DNA of 64,000 nt from Sulfurivermis sp040755915 (GTDB lineage: Bacteria > Pseudomonadota > Gammaproteobacteria > Thiohalomonadales > Thiohalomonadaceae). The notes under the pieces were generated by a model. The model did not search any database. It worked only from the letters and a program-made list of their open reading frames with translations, and had not been told where the DNA came from. The DNA is taken from NCBI GenBank assembly GCA_040755915.1, contig JBFLWM010000041.1:163227-227226 (forward strand), written 5' to 3'. Positions 7,446 to 15,679 of this stretch are shown here, piece by piece. How positions within the stretch are numbered: the stretch's first letter is position 1; every line of letters begins with the position of its first letter. The translations under genes were made by a program, and so were the position numbers.

Positions 7446-9247
7446 GGGCCACCCCAGCGCACACCCGCTTCCAGCTCGCCGCCCACGGACTCCATGCGCG
7501 TCACGTCCGCCTTGGCGCCGTCCGCGGCCTTCACTTCGATTTCCACCTTGCCGGTAAAGGCTTCATAGCGCTGCTGCGCCTCGATGGCGGCCTGGGCCGA
7601 GTCGTTGCCCAGGGCGGCGAGGACGCGGGCGATGCCTTCGCCGAGGGCGTCCCCGAAGGCGGTGCCTTCCACGAACTGTTTATTGATCAGGGTGCCGACG
7701 CCGTAGCCGGCGGCGCCGGCGGCGGCGACCAGGCCGGCCGACGTGGCCATCGCGCCCGCGCCCATCAGGCGGATGGAGGCCAGGTCCTTGGCGCCGAACA
7801 GCATGCCCGCGCCGGCCTTCCAGCCGCCGAACGTGCCGGGCTTGAAGCCGCCGGGGGCGCCCGGACCGCCCATGCCGCCGAAACCGCCGCCGGGCATGTT
7901 GACCACGAACACCGGCTGCACGCCCGCCATCTCCTCCAGCGCCTTGCCTGCGGCGACGCCGGCGCCGACGCCGGACAGCCCCTTGAGCAGCTTGCCGCCG
8001 CCCTTGACGGCGCCGAACAGGCCCAGGGCGCCGATGGCGCCCATGCCGATCATCTCCTTGCCGGACAGGCCGCGTTCGTCCATCAGGTACTTGATGGCGC
8101 CCTTGACGGCGTCGTTGACCGGCTGGGCGAATTCGTCCGCGGCCTCGCGCAGGGCGGCTTTGAGGCGGCCCACCTGGTCGACGGCGTTGTTGATGGCGGC
8201 GTCGAGGTCGCGGCCGATGGTGCCGCCGGCGCCGGCAATCTCACGGGTCATCTCCCGCGCCTTGCCGATGGTGTCTCCGGCGAGCAGGGAACGCAGGCCC
8301 TTGATGGTGTCGAGGTCGGCGTTGCCGAAGGCGCGGTTTATAAAACGGTCGCGCTGGACATCGGTCTGCAGAGTGCGGTACCGGGCGGAGATGTCGCCCA
8401 GCACATCGAAGGCGGCGCGGCGCTCGCCGTTGGCGTCGTAGAACTTGACGCCGGTGGCGCGGGCGGCGGCCTGCATGTAGCGCTGGTTGGTGAACAGGCG
8501 CAACGTCGAATCGGCCAGGGTGGCCAGCTTCTCCGGGTTGCGCTCGATCATCGACAGCTGCTCGATGAACCCCAGGGTGCTGGCGAAGTCGAGGCCGGCT
8601 GAGCGAGCATTGACGCCAACCTTGCCGAATATCGATGACAGGTCTTCCAGTTCGGCGTTACCAAGGCGGCCTGCGATGGTCATCTGATCCAGAATCTTGA
8701 CCGCCAGACCGGGTTGCGACAGGTCGAATTGGAACGCTTCGCTGGCGACGCCCAGCGCGCCGGCCAGCGTTTCGGCCTGTGCGCTGGTGACGGCCATGGT
8801 CGGGTTGATGGCCTGGAGAGTGACCAGTGCCTCCTCCCAGGTCTGGCCGGACTGAATCAGGCTGTTGAAACCGGCAAGCAGGGAATCGACGGACCGGCCG
8901 GTCTCCTTGGCCATCGCAAACAGCTCCTTGCGCAGCATGGCGGCCATCTTCGTGGTGGCGCCCGCCGTTTGCTGCACCTGGATCAGGTCCTTGTCCAGGC
9001 CGGCGGAAGCCTTGACCTGCTGATAGCCCTTCCAGGCGCTGCCGGCGACGGTGAGGCCGGCGGTGAAGCGGCCGGCCATTTTGTCCATGGCGTCGCCCAC
9101 GGCGTAGGCCGACCTGGCCATGACGCCGAACTGCCGTTGGCCGCGGCGCGACAGGCGGTCGATGGCATCGCCGTAGGCCGCGGCCCGCCGGTCGAGATTG
9201 CCGGTCAGGTCGAGGATGACGGCTGTGCGCAGTTCCTGGTCGCTCAT
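7442..9247 (-). CDS. Tail tape measure protein (Mu gp42)
   Basis: A 601-residue protein with a TP901-type tape measure core: helical N-terminus, the segment AMAKETGRSVDSLLAGFNSL, then QPGLAVKILDQMTIAG, and a Gly/Ala-rich hydrophobic middle (residues about 400-535) that could enter the host membrane during DNA delivery. Length, which sets tail length, implies a short contractile tail. The order chaperone, tape measure, gp43 is conserved in Mu-like phages. Confidence 0.9.
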   Translation of the reverse strand: MSDQELRTAVILDLTGNLDRRAAAYGDAIDRLSRRGQRQFGVMARSAYAVGDAMDKMAGRFTAGLTVAGSAWKGYQQVKASAGLDKDLIQVQQTAGATTKMAAMLRKELFAMAKETGRSVDSLLAGFNSLIQSGQTWEEALVTLQAINPTMAVTSAQAETLAGALGVASEAFQFDLSQPGLAVKILDQMTIAGRLGNAELEDLSSIFGKVGVNARSAGLDFASTLGFIEQLSMIERNPEKLATLADSTLRLFTNQRYMQAAARATGVKFYDANGERRAAFDVLGDISARYRTLQTDVQRDRFINRAFGNADLDTIKGLRSLLAGDTIGKAREMTREIAGAGGTIGRDLDAAINNAVDQVGRLKAALREAADEFAQPVNDAVKGAIKYLMDERGLSGKEMIGMGAIGALGLFGAVKGGGKLLKGLSGVGAGVAAGKALEEMAGVQPVFVVNMPGGGFGGMGGPGAPGGFKPGTFGGWKAGAGMLFGAKDLASIRLMGAGAMATSAGLVAAAGAAGYGVGTLINKQFVEGTAFGDALGEGIARVLAALGNDSAQAAIEAQQRYEAFTGKVEIEVKAADGAKADVTRMESVGGELEAGVRWGGP

Positions 9248-9251
9248 GGCT

Positions 9252-9768
9252 CTAGGGTTGCTGGTTCAGTAGGCGCAAGGTCCGGCGCAGGCTATGCGGC
9301 GGGAGCGTCCGGCCCTGGGCGTGCAGCTTCGCTTCCAGCGTCTCCAGCTGCTGCGCCAGGGCGATCATCTCGCCCCCGCTGCGTCACCTCGGGAGACGCG
9401 TCCTGGGCCGCCTCGGTGATGGCGCGGCTGACCGCCTCGGCCGGGGCGGCGCCGTCCAGCAGCTCGATATGGGCGGCGAGGATGGCCATGTCCACCGGGT
9501 GGATCAGCGGCAGGATGTCCAGGTCGAACGGCCCCTTGAACTTGCCGATGCGCACGATCTGCCTGAGCAGCATCAGCGTGCCCATGCGCGCCGGGCTCTC
9601 GACGATGACCGGCACCACCTTGCCGTTCAGCTCGAAGCCGACCACCTTCTCGGCAGCCTCCTTGCAGGCCAGGATGTCGTCCGATCCCAGGTCGCGCAGC
9701 TCGAAATCGTGGTAGACCGCCTTGCCCCACTTGAAGCCCTTATCCAGTTGTCCGGTGATGACGGGCAT
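9252..9768 (-). CDS. Trans-frame tail assembly chaperone (gp41', -2 frameshift product)
   Basis: If ribosomes slip by two bases at GGGGGCGA (9370-9377), the gp41 chain continues in the frame that reads MIALAQQLETLEAKLHAQ and ends at TAG 9254-9252, just before the tape measure ATG. This adds about 40 residues rich in Leu, Gln and Arg. Such G/GT-type pairs are made by nearly all long-tailed phages and deliver the tape measure protein to the assembling tail. The extension frame is open exactly between the slip site and the next gene. Confidence 0.72.
9292..9768 (-). CDS. Tail assembly chaperone (Mu gp41)
   Basis: The zero-frame product is 158 residues. Residues 1 to about 130 are the conserved chaperone domain (KWGKAVYHDFELRDLGSDD, DLDILPLIHPVDMAILAAH). 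The last 30 residues after the slip site are low-complexity (PGAAAGDAG, ARPGPDAPAA) and look like the out-of-frame tail found in this family. It lies between the tube and tape measure genes, the invariant place of these chaperones. Confidence 0.85.
   Translation of the reverse strand: MPVITGQLDKGFKWGKAVYHDFELRDLGSDDILACKEAAEKVVGFELNGKVVPVIVESPARMGTLMLLRQIVRIGKFKGPFDLDILPLIHPVDMAILAAHIELLDGAAPAEAVSRAITEAAQDASPEVTQRGRDDRPGAAAGDAGSEAARPGPDAPAA
9370..9377 (-). promoter_or_regulatory. Programmed -2 ribosomal frameshift site
   Basis: On the minus strand the zero-frame codons CGG GGG CGA contain GGGGGCGA, which is, as far as I recall, the slip sequence reported for the -2 frameshift of phage Mu gp41/gp41'. 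A shift of -2 (or +1) joins the chaperone to the short second frame ending at 9252. No stimulatory hairpin was worked out. Confidence 0.7.
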
Positions 9769-9772
9769 GAGC

Positions 9773-10123
9773 TTACACCGGCTCGAACTGGTCGCCGAAC
9801 AGGGTCAGCGTGGACTTGCCGGTGCTGCCGTCCAGCTCCAGCACGTCCTGGGTGTAGGCGTCGGTCATGACGTACTTGTGGCCCACGTCGTCGGTGATCA
9901 TCACGGTGGCGCCCTCGATGTTGGAGAGGCCGATGATGTCGGTGTCCTTGGTGTGCAGCACCGTGCCGATGACGCGCGGCGGCACTTCCTCGCCGGTGTG
10001 GTAGGTGCGGCCGCCGTGGCGCTCGGGCTTGCGGGTGACGCCGCCCGGCGCGAACTTGGCGCCGTTTTCCATCGGGATTTTCGCGCCGTCGACGTAGACG
10101 GTGATCTTGCTTGCCAGTTTCAT
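9773..10123 (-). CDS. Tail tube protein (Mu gpM)
   Basis: A 116-residue tube subunit that stacks in hexamers inside the sheath. It opens with MKLASKITVYVDG and has the beta-rich pattern of the family (GLSNIEGATVMITDDVG, KSTLTLFGDQFEPV). Length equals Mu gpM. It follows the sheath gene by 25 bases and precedes the chaperone. Confidence 0.9.
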   Translation of the reverse strand: MKLASKITVYVDGAKIPMENGAKFAPGGVTRKPERHGGRTYHTGEEVPPRVIGTVLHTKDTDIIGLSNIEGATVMITDDVGHKYVMTDAYTQDVLELDGSTGKSTLTLFGDQFEPV

Positions 10124-10148
10124 GGCTTAACTCCTTTGCGCTCTAGCG

Positions 10149-11636
10149 TCAGATGCGGAACATCGACAGGCCGGCGATGCGGTACAGGCCGCCGATGAGG
10201 CGCGGTTCGTCCTGGAAGGCCAACACGCCGTTGGCGGCGTCGATCTGGATGATGATGCTGGCCATGTAGCCCTCCAGGTCGTCGCACCAGCCGCGCTCGA
10301 TGAAGTCCATGTACAGCGCCTTCAGCTCGGCGCGGGCCAGGTCCTCGGTCATGATCAGCTGGCCGGCGCCGAACTTGGCGTCGTTGTCCTCGCTGAGCTT
10401 GTAGCGGCCGGCGATGAAGCGGGACGCGAAGTGCGAGCGCTGCTGGTAGCGGATCCGCTCCAGAGTCTCCGGGCGCTGGATGTACAGATACGAGATGTCG
10501 TCCAGGCCGGCGCTGTTGATCTGGTACTGGGTGAGCTTGGTCTCGATGCGGCAGGTGCCGTCCGGGTCCACGGTGTAGGTGGACATGCCCGAGTAGGTCA
10601 GCAGGTTGCGCTCTTCGTCGGTCCAGCGGTCCTCGACGGCCGGCGGCAGCATGCCGGTGAGGATGCGGCCGGTCAGCGGGCGCGCCGGGTCGAGGGAGAG
10701 CGACTGGGCGGACGCCATGGCATCGATGGCCGCGACTATATAGGGCGGCTGCGGGGCCACGTTCTGCGCCAGGCAGGTGACGTGCGGGCTGTTGCGGGCT
10801 TCGCCGTAGGTGCTGGTGGCGCCGTGGTTGCCGCGGAAGGCGGTGAAGGCGCGCATGCCGCGCTGCTGCGTCGGACCCCACAGCTCCAGCAGCTTGGCCT
10901 CCAGGGTAGCCATGTTCGCGGCGTCGGCGTAGGGCATGACGATCCAGTTGAACCACTCGGCGCCCTGGGCGGCCAGGGCGTCGGTGATGTCCGGGTTGGT
11001 GGCGCCGCCGGCCATGGCGGTGTGGGTGATGGCCAGGCCCTTGGGGTCTTTCTCGCCGTAGACGCCGGCGACGATGGGGATGCCGTTGCCGGCCTCGCCC
11101 TTGTGCTTGGCGGTCAGGTTGACCTTGGTGGTGTCCACGCCGTCCACGGCGGCGGTCACCGGGTAGCGCGAAGTGCCGCCGGCGGCGCCGATGGCCACGG
11201 CCAGGGCGGTGGCGATGGTGGCGCCGCTGTCGCCCGCCGTGACGGCCACGCGCACGCGCTGGCCGCCGATGTAGCGGGTCAGGGTGCCGGATTCGCTGGC
11301 GGCGCCGCCGATGGTGATGGCGCCGGCGGCGGCCACCGCCGCGGCATCGTCGTCCAGGGCGATGGCATAGGTTTCCATGTAGTTGTTGACGGCCTTGCCG
11401 GCGCGCAGCATCTCGGCGAGCATCGAGCCGATGCCGTAGAGTTCGTCGCCGCCGTCGGGCCGGGTGATGCGGGTCAGCTGGCCGGCGGCCACGGTGCCGG
11501 CGGCCAGGCGCTGGCCAACGTACAGCACACGGAACTGCGGCGAGCCCTGGGAGGCCAGCAGGTTGCTGATCTCGATGTTGACGCCGGGCAGGCGCAGGTT
11601 GGCCGGCATGTCGTTGAACGGGAGAGTGATGTTCAT
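10149..11636 (-). CDS. Tail sheath protein (Mu gpL)
   Basis: A 495-residue contractile sheath subunit. The N-terminal part (FNDMPANLRLPGVNIEIS) and the C-terminal handshake region (GVLAFQDEPRLIGGLYRIAG) are typical of the Mu gpL family; the middle holds a Thr/Ala-rich insertion domain (about 100-170) that would face outwards. It is the largest gene of the tail sheath/tube block and sits between DUF2635 and the tube gene. Confidence 0.93.
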   Translation of the reverse strand: MNITLPFNDMPANLRLPGVNIEISNLLASQGSPQFRVLYVGQRLAAGTVAAGQLTRITRPDGGDELYGIGSMLAEMLRAGKAVNNYMETYAIALDDDAAAVAAAGAITIGGAASESGTLTRYIGGQRVRVAVTAGDSGATIATALAVAIGAAGGTSRYPVTAAVDGVDTTKVNLTAKHKGEAGNGIPIVAGVYGEKDPKGLAITHTAMAGGATNPDITDALAAQGAEWFNWIVMPYADAANMATLEAKLLELWGPTQQRGMRAFTAFRGNHGATSTYGEARNSPHVTCLAQNVAPQPPYIVAAIDAMASAQSLSLDPARPLTGRILTGMLPPAVEDRWTDEERNLLTYSGMSTYTVDPDGTCRIETKLTQYQINSAGLDDISYLYIQRPETLERIRYQQRSHFASRFIAGRYKLSEDNDAKFGAGQLIMTEDLARAELKALYMDFIERGWCDDLEGYMASIIIQIDAANGVLAFQDEPRLIGGLYRIAGLSMFRI

Positions 11637-11639
11637 CTG

Positions 11640-11840
11640 TTACTCCTTCGCCTTGGCTTTCTTGGGCGGGGTGACTTCGGACACGGTGCCGTCGCGCAGG
11701 CGGCGCACCCAGAACACGGAGCGCTCCACGAAGGCGCCTTCCGGCGACAGGAACTTCTGCGGCTTGTTGGGCAGGCGCACCTGGTAGGGCTGTTTGGTCT
11801 GCGGGTCCACCTGCGGGACTACGTAAATCTGCTGGCTCAT
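11640..11840 (-). CDS. DUF2635 protein (Mu gp38-like)
   Basis: A 66-residue protein of the DUF2635 family, always found just before the sheath gene of Mu-like phages. It contains the family pattern FLSPEGAFVERSVFWVRRL and a Lys-rich end (PPKKAKAKE). Role in virion assembly is not established. Its ATG overlaps the stop of the gp37-like gene. Confidence 0.85.
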   Translation of the reverse strand: MSQQIYVVPQVDPQTKQPYQVRLPNKPQKFLSPEGAFVERSVFWVRRLRDGTVSEVTPPKKAKAKE

Positions 11841-12418
11841 TGCGTTACCTCATCGATTGCGCGGGGGTCTTCGCCGGCGGCGATGCCGCCCGGGTCGTAA
11901 TGTTCGGCGTGGACGGTGATCAGGTCGCCCAGGGCGGCGACGGCGGCGATGTTGGCCGGGTCGAACTCGCCATCGAGGGCGATGGTCATCCACTGCTGCC
12001 AGCTCACGGTCCACAGGGCCACGCCCTGCATGTCCACGTCGCCGGCGTACAGGTTGCGGGCCTGGATACCGGTGGCGTACTGCGCCTCCAGGCCCCAGGT
12101 GTTGCCCATCACCAGGCCGCCGACGGCGTTGGCGATGACCACGGCGGCGGTGCCGCGGTCTTCGTCGGGCGCGTCCTTGGTGACGATGGTGGCCACCCAG
12201 GTGACATTGGCTTCGGTCTCGCCGGCCTGGTCGCGCAGCGCGCTCCAGCCCAGACAGCCGAGCAGCACCGCCGGCGCGCGGGTCCCCAGGCGTTTGAGTT
12301 CGCTGCCGGTGAGGCGGCCGCGGTGCGCCTCCACGGTGCGCAGCTTGAGCGGCGTCTTGAGGGCGGCCTCGATGGCGGCGACGATGGCGGCGCGGCAGTC
12401 GGTGAGGTGCTGGCTCAT
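11837..12418 (-). CDS. DUF1834 protein (Mu gp37-like)
   Basis: A 193-residue protein. The start at 12418 (MSQHLTDCRAAIVAAIEAAL) overlaps the stop of the gpG gene as ATGA, which fixes it against longer readings of the same frame. DUF1834 members lie between head-completion and sheath genes in Mu-like phages and are thought to take part in the head-tail joint or tail terminator; that role is inferred. The motif TVEAHRGRLTGSELKRLGTR is typical. Confidence 0.82.
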   Translation of the reverse strand: MSQHLTDCRAAIVAAIEAALKTPLKLRTVEAHRGRLTGSELKRLGTRAPAVLLGCLGWSALRDQAGETEANVTWVATIVTKDAPDEDRGTAAVVIANAVGGLVMGNTWGLEAQYATGIQARNLYAGDVDMQGVALWTVSWQQWMTIALDGEFDPANIAAVAALGDLITVHAEHYDPGGIAAGEDPRAIDEVTQ

Positions 12419-12897
12419 TTCAGGTCCTGCTCCATGTTCATGATCAAGATGTCCAGCCAGACGCCGATCAGCATCTGCGCCTCCTCGACGTTGGCGTCGG
12501 ACAGGCCCAGGTACGGACGCGCCTCGACGGCAGCCGGGCCGGGCGGCATGTCCGGCGTGCCGCCGAGCTGCTGGAGGGCGGCGTATTCCAGGGGTGAGCC
12601 CCACATGACAAAGCCCGCGCCCACCTGGTGGTCGATGGAGATCAGCAGATCGCCCTCCAGCTCCAGGATGCCGCCGCTGCCGCGCTTGCGCGCCGCGTAG
12701 CCGGGGTCGAGCGGCTTCCAGGGCGTGCCGTCCGGCGCGGTCTTCTCCACGGCGATGCGGTGCTGCGTCTGCGAGACGCCCAGGGCGCCGAGGTAGTCCA
12801 GCAACTCGTGGGTGTCGGCCTCGGTCAGCCGGTTGATGGCGGTAGCCAGGCGCTGGAGGCCGCGGGTGTCGGTGGTAACCTGGAGGGCGACGCTCAT
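12415..12897 (-). CDS. Virion morphogenesis protein (Mu gpG-like)
   Basis: A 160-residue protein of the phage virion morphogenesis family. Start ATG at 12897 overlaps the gp36-like stop by four bases. Conserved features are TAINRLTEADTHELLDYLG, the segment KTAPDGTPWKPLDPGYAARK and a C-terminal RPYLGLSD. In Mu, gpG lies earlier, between F and I; here it is between gp36 and gp37, where it would work in head completion or tail joining. Confidence 0.85.
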   Translation of the reverse strand: MSVALQVTTDTRGLQRLATAINRLTEADTHELLDYLGALGVSQTQHRIAVEKTAPDGTPWKPLDPGYAARKRGSGGILELEGDLLISIDHQVGAGFVMWGSPLEYAALQQLGGTPDMPPGPAAVEARPYLGLSDANVEEAQMLIGVWLDILIMNMEQDLK

Positions 12898-13328
12898 GCC
12901 TCGAACCTCCGGCCGGCGCCGAAGCGGCGGGCGCGGGCGCTGAAGCTGGCGCGGCTGGCCGTGGCGGCGGCCTCGCCGCCATCGGACGGCCCCAGGGACA
13001 CGGCCCCGGCGCTGATGCGGTCCAGCAGCCGTACCGCGTCCTGGTAGCGCTGGCGGCGCTCCTCGGTGGCCAGCATCGGCCCCTTGGCCAGCCGCCAGAT
13101 GGCGATGTCGCAGCAGAGCGAGCGCAGCACGCTCGGTACCGGGGAGAGCGGCAGGCTGTAGCCGCCGGCGGCCAGGTAGCCGTCGATCTCCGCCGAGGCG
13201 TCGGCCAGCGCCCGGTCCACCACCACCTGATCGACGACGCCGTCGCCGTCGCGATCGGCCAGCACCAGCAGGCCGTTCTGGCCTTCCGGGTCGCGGTCGA
13301 TCAAATCCTGCAAGGTGGCGTAGGGCAT
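12894..13328 (-). CDS. DUF1320 protein (Mu gp36-like)
   Basis: A 144-residue head-tail connector candidate. It starts MPYATLQDLIDRDP and has IDGYLAAGGYSLPL and SLCCDIAIWRLA, the hallmark segments of DUF1320, whose fold is like other head-tail adaptors. The C-terminus is Ala/Arg-rich and probably disordered. A strong intrinsic terminator lies just upstream on the same strand. Confidence 0.85.
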   Translation of the reverse strand: MPYATLQDLIDRDPEGQNGLLVLADRDGDGVVDQVVVDRALADASAEIDGYLAAGGYSLPLSPVPSVLRSLCCDIAIWRLAKGPMLATEERRQRYQDAVRLLDRISAGAVSLGPSDGGEAAATASRASFSARARRFGAGRRFEA

Positions 13329-13381
13329 CGGTCTCTCGCTCTTCGGGCTTTTCGCGCGGTCCCGTCCCGCGGGGCCGCCTG

Positions 13382-13405
13382 AAAAACCCGCCCCCGAAGG
13401 GGCGG
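13382..13405 (-). terminator. Intrinsic terminator inside the late operon
   Basis: On the minus strand CCGCCCC and GGGGCGG form a 7-bp stem with a TTCG loop (13388-13405) followed by TTTTT (13386-13382). It falls in the 93-base gap between the gp35-like gene and the gp36-like gene, so it should reduce transcription of tail genes relative to capsid genes unless antitermination occurs. Confidence 0.75.
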
Positions 13406-13421
13406 TAAGGTCTTGGGGGAA

Positions 13422-13947
13422 TTACTGGGGCTGCACGCTGACCCACAGGGCCAGAGCCGCATCCCGCTCGGCGCCGGTCAGGTCCGCCAGGCCGCAGGCC
13501 GCGGCCAGGGCATCGACCTTGGGCGTCACGCCGTCCTTGAGCAGCGCCTCCTTGGGCAGGCCGCCGATGGCCTGCGCCGCCTGGAGCACGCGCTCGCCCA
13601 CTTCGGCCACGTCGGGCCAGGCGATGCTGGCCTTCTCCGGCTTCGGTTCCGGGCCCGGGGCGGGGGCGGCGGGAGAGGTTCCGCCCTCCGCCCCGCCTTC
13701 CTTGGCTCCANNNNNNNNNNTCCTGGGCGGCGGCGGGTTGTTCCGTGCGCTGGCGGTTCGGGTCGTTCTGGTCCGGGACCTTGGGCGTCGCCGCGGGTTC
13801 GTCGCCCCACTTCGCGCAGCCCTTGGCCACCAGGCGCTCGGCCTGGGGCAGGGTGATGGCTTCGCCGACCATGAGGGCGGCACCGATGACCAGCCACGCG
13901 CCGCTATGGCGCACGGGGCCGGTGATGATCAGGGCGCGGCCGTTCAT
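13422..13947 (-). CDS. gp35-like head protein, interrupted by assembly gap
   Basis: The gene starts ATG at 13947 (MNGRALIITGPVRHSGAWL), overlapping the capsid stop as ATGA, and continues to the N run at 13720. After the gap a different frame carries the C-terminus (DVAEVGERVLQAAQAIGGLP to WVSVQPQ, stop at 13422). Both halves look coding, so the frame change is due to ten placeholder Ns rather than mutation. The N-terminus resembles the Mu gp35/FluMu type that follows the capsid gene. Real length is unknown; the join is in a Pro/Ala/Gln-rich linker. Confidence 0.65.
13711..13720. other. Assembly gap (10 N)
   Basis: Ten Ns within the gp35-like gene, in a Pro/Ala-rich, GC-rich repetitive stretch that is likely to stop short-read assembly. 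The true length is unknown. Confidence 0.99.
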
Positions 13948-14996
13948 GCCAGCACGTCCTCGACGACCACGAAGCCGTCGATCTGGTGCGGGATGGGCAG
14001 CGGCGCGGACTGCACCATCAGCCAGCGCACGCTGGGGTCCTTCTCCACCCAGCTCTTGGCGTAGAAGTCGGTGCGGGCGGTGACGGACTGCTCGGTGATG
14101 GCGTCCATGTCCTCGATGAGGCCGTAGTGGCGGCGGTTGTCGAGGAAACGGGAGCCCATGATCAGGGCGTTGGCCGGGACCATCGGCACGTCCAGGCCGC
14201 TGTCCGGGTCGGTGTACCAGTCGCGGATCTCCCAGATATCCACGCCCTCGACGGTGGCGATCTTGATCTTCGCGCCCGGCGCCGCGGACTCGCGCGCCAC
14301 GGCCACCTGGCCCAGCGCGTAGTTGCGGATGTTGAAGTAGGCCTGCACCTTGGCGTTGGCCAGGAAGGCGTCCACCGCGGCCGAGCCGAGGAACACGTCG
14401 GTGGATTCGGCGCCGGCATCTTTCGAGTTCAGGCGCGCAAACTCGCGCAGCTGCTCGATGGGGTCGGAGGCCGCATCGCCCCACAGGTCGGTGCCGGACA
14501 GGTTCGGCCGATGGGAGGCCAGGGTCGGGAAGGTGATCTTGGCGTCGATGCCCTCGCCCTTGACGGTGACCTCGCCCTTGATGATGGCCTGGGCCGCCAT
14601 CCACTCTTCGCGCCGGGCGATCATCGCCTTCAGCTGGCGCAGGTCCTCGCCCAGCAGGCGGTCGGCCTGGGTGGACGGGTCCACGGCATCGTAGACGTGC
14701 TGGCCCGGCTGGATGCGGGTCAGGTCGCCGGCGCGCAGCGGGCGCTTTTCCTTGATGTACGGAATCTTCACCGTGCCCGCGGTGAAGCCGGTGCGCTCGC
14801 TGACGTTGGCGCTGTGGATGGGCTCCACGAAGGCGGCCATCTTGCGGCCGTCGCGGAAGATGTGCACCTCCACCAGGCGCGAGTTGTGGTACTCGGGCTG
14901 GGCGGCGGAGAAGAACGTGTTGAGGAAGTGCTGACCGGGGACGATGATCTGGCGCACCGCCTTGGTCAACACGCGAACGTCGTATTTGCCTGCCAT
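13944..14996 (-). CDS. Major capsid protein, lambda gpE family
   Basis: A 350-residue capsid subunit of the Phage_cap_E family, an HK97-like fold, not the gpT type of Mu itself. It starts MAGKYDVRVLTKAVRQII and contains the family segments FLNTFFSAAQPEYHNSRLV, RTGFTAGTVKIPYIKEKR and VPANALIMGS. AAGGAG precedes the ATG. It is preceded by a lambda-D-like decoration gene, so the head module pairs lambda-type shell proteins with Mu-type packaging proteins. Confidence 0.92.
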   Translation of the reverse strand: MAGKYDVRVLTKAVRQIIVPGQHFLNTFFSAAQPEYHNSRLVEVHIFRDGRKMAAFVEPIHSANVSERTGFTAGTVKIPYIKEKRPLRAGDLTRIQPGQHVYDAVDPSTQADRLLGEDLRQLKAMIARREEWMAAQAIIKGEVTVKGEGIDAKITFPTLASHRPNLSGTDLWGDAASDPIEQLREFARLNSKDAGAESTDVFLGSAAVDAFLANAKVQAYFNIRNYALGQVAVARESAAPGAKIKIATVEGVDIWEIRDWYTDPDSGLDVPMVPANALIMGSRFLDNRRHYGLIEDMDAITEQSVTARTDFYAKSWVEKDPSVRWLMVQSAPLPIPHQIDGFVVVEDVLA

Positions 14997-15022
14997 GTCA
15001 AAAGCTCCTTAGCTGGCGCGCC

Positions 15023-15652
15023 TTAGCGCACGAAAATGTTGTGGGCCGCCAGCTGCTCGTGCAGCGCGGCGGTGTAGCCGGTCAGCGCCGCGGCGCGGAA
15101 GTGGCCGGTGCGGTAGACGGTGGTGACCACCGCCGCCGAGGTGGTGTCCACGTCGGCCGCCAGGATGCCCTTGGCGTACTGGCTGCCGTCGGTGGCGGCG
15201 GCGTCGTAAGCCTTCCAGTCGCCGCCGTCGACCTGGTCCACCGGGACGGTGAACGCATCGCCGACGATGAAGTCGGCCGCGCCGTCGTTGATGGTGAAGG
15301 CGATGGGGCCGGCGTAGGCCACGCCCACGGAGGCATCCGCCAGGCGCGAGCCGTCGGGCGCATACACCGCGAAGGTGCCGCCGTTGGCCGCCGCGGCGAT
15401 GCAGACCAGCTGGTAGTCGCCCACCTCGGCGGTCAGGCCCAGGGCGGCGCCGGCGACGGTCCCGTTGCCGGTGTTGCCGGCGTCGGCCGCGACCACGCCG
15501 ATGGCGCGGTCCACCTGGCCGAGCACCTGGCCGGCGGACAGGGCGCCCTCTCCGCTGGCTACCTGGCCGGTTTCGGTCAGGGCCGGATGGTCGCCGGCGA
15601 ACAGGTTGCTCGGCGGCGTGACGTTTTCGGAGCTGTACAGTTCTTCAGCCAT
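15023..15652 (-). CDS. Head decoration protein (lambda gpD-like)
   Basis: A 209-residue protein of the HDPD family. The N-terminal arm (SNLFAGDHPALTETGQVASG) binds the capsid lattice in relatives; the following domain is Ala/Gly/Val-rich with repeated beta-strands, and the C-terminus has KGILAADVDTTSAAVVTTVY. It should stabilise the expanded head. Longer than lambda D (110 residues) but normal for this group in Mu-like and Acinetobacter-type phages. Confidence 0.85.
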   Translation of the reverse strand: MAEELYSSENVTPPSNLFAGDHPALTETGQVASGEGALSAGQVLGQVDRAIGVVAADAGNTGNGTVAGAALGLTAEVGDYQLVCIAAAANGGTFAVYAPDGSRLADASVGVAYAGPIAFTINDGAADFIVGDAFTVPVDQVDGGDWKAYDAAATDGSQYAKGILAADVDTTSAAVVTTVYRTGHFRAAALTGYTAALHEQLAAHNIFVR

Positions 15653-15679
15653 TGCTGTGTCCTCGGGTCGGGGTCGGGG

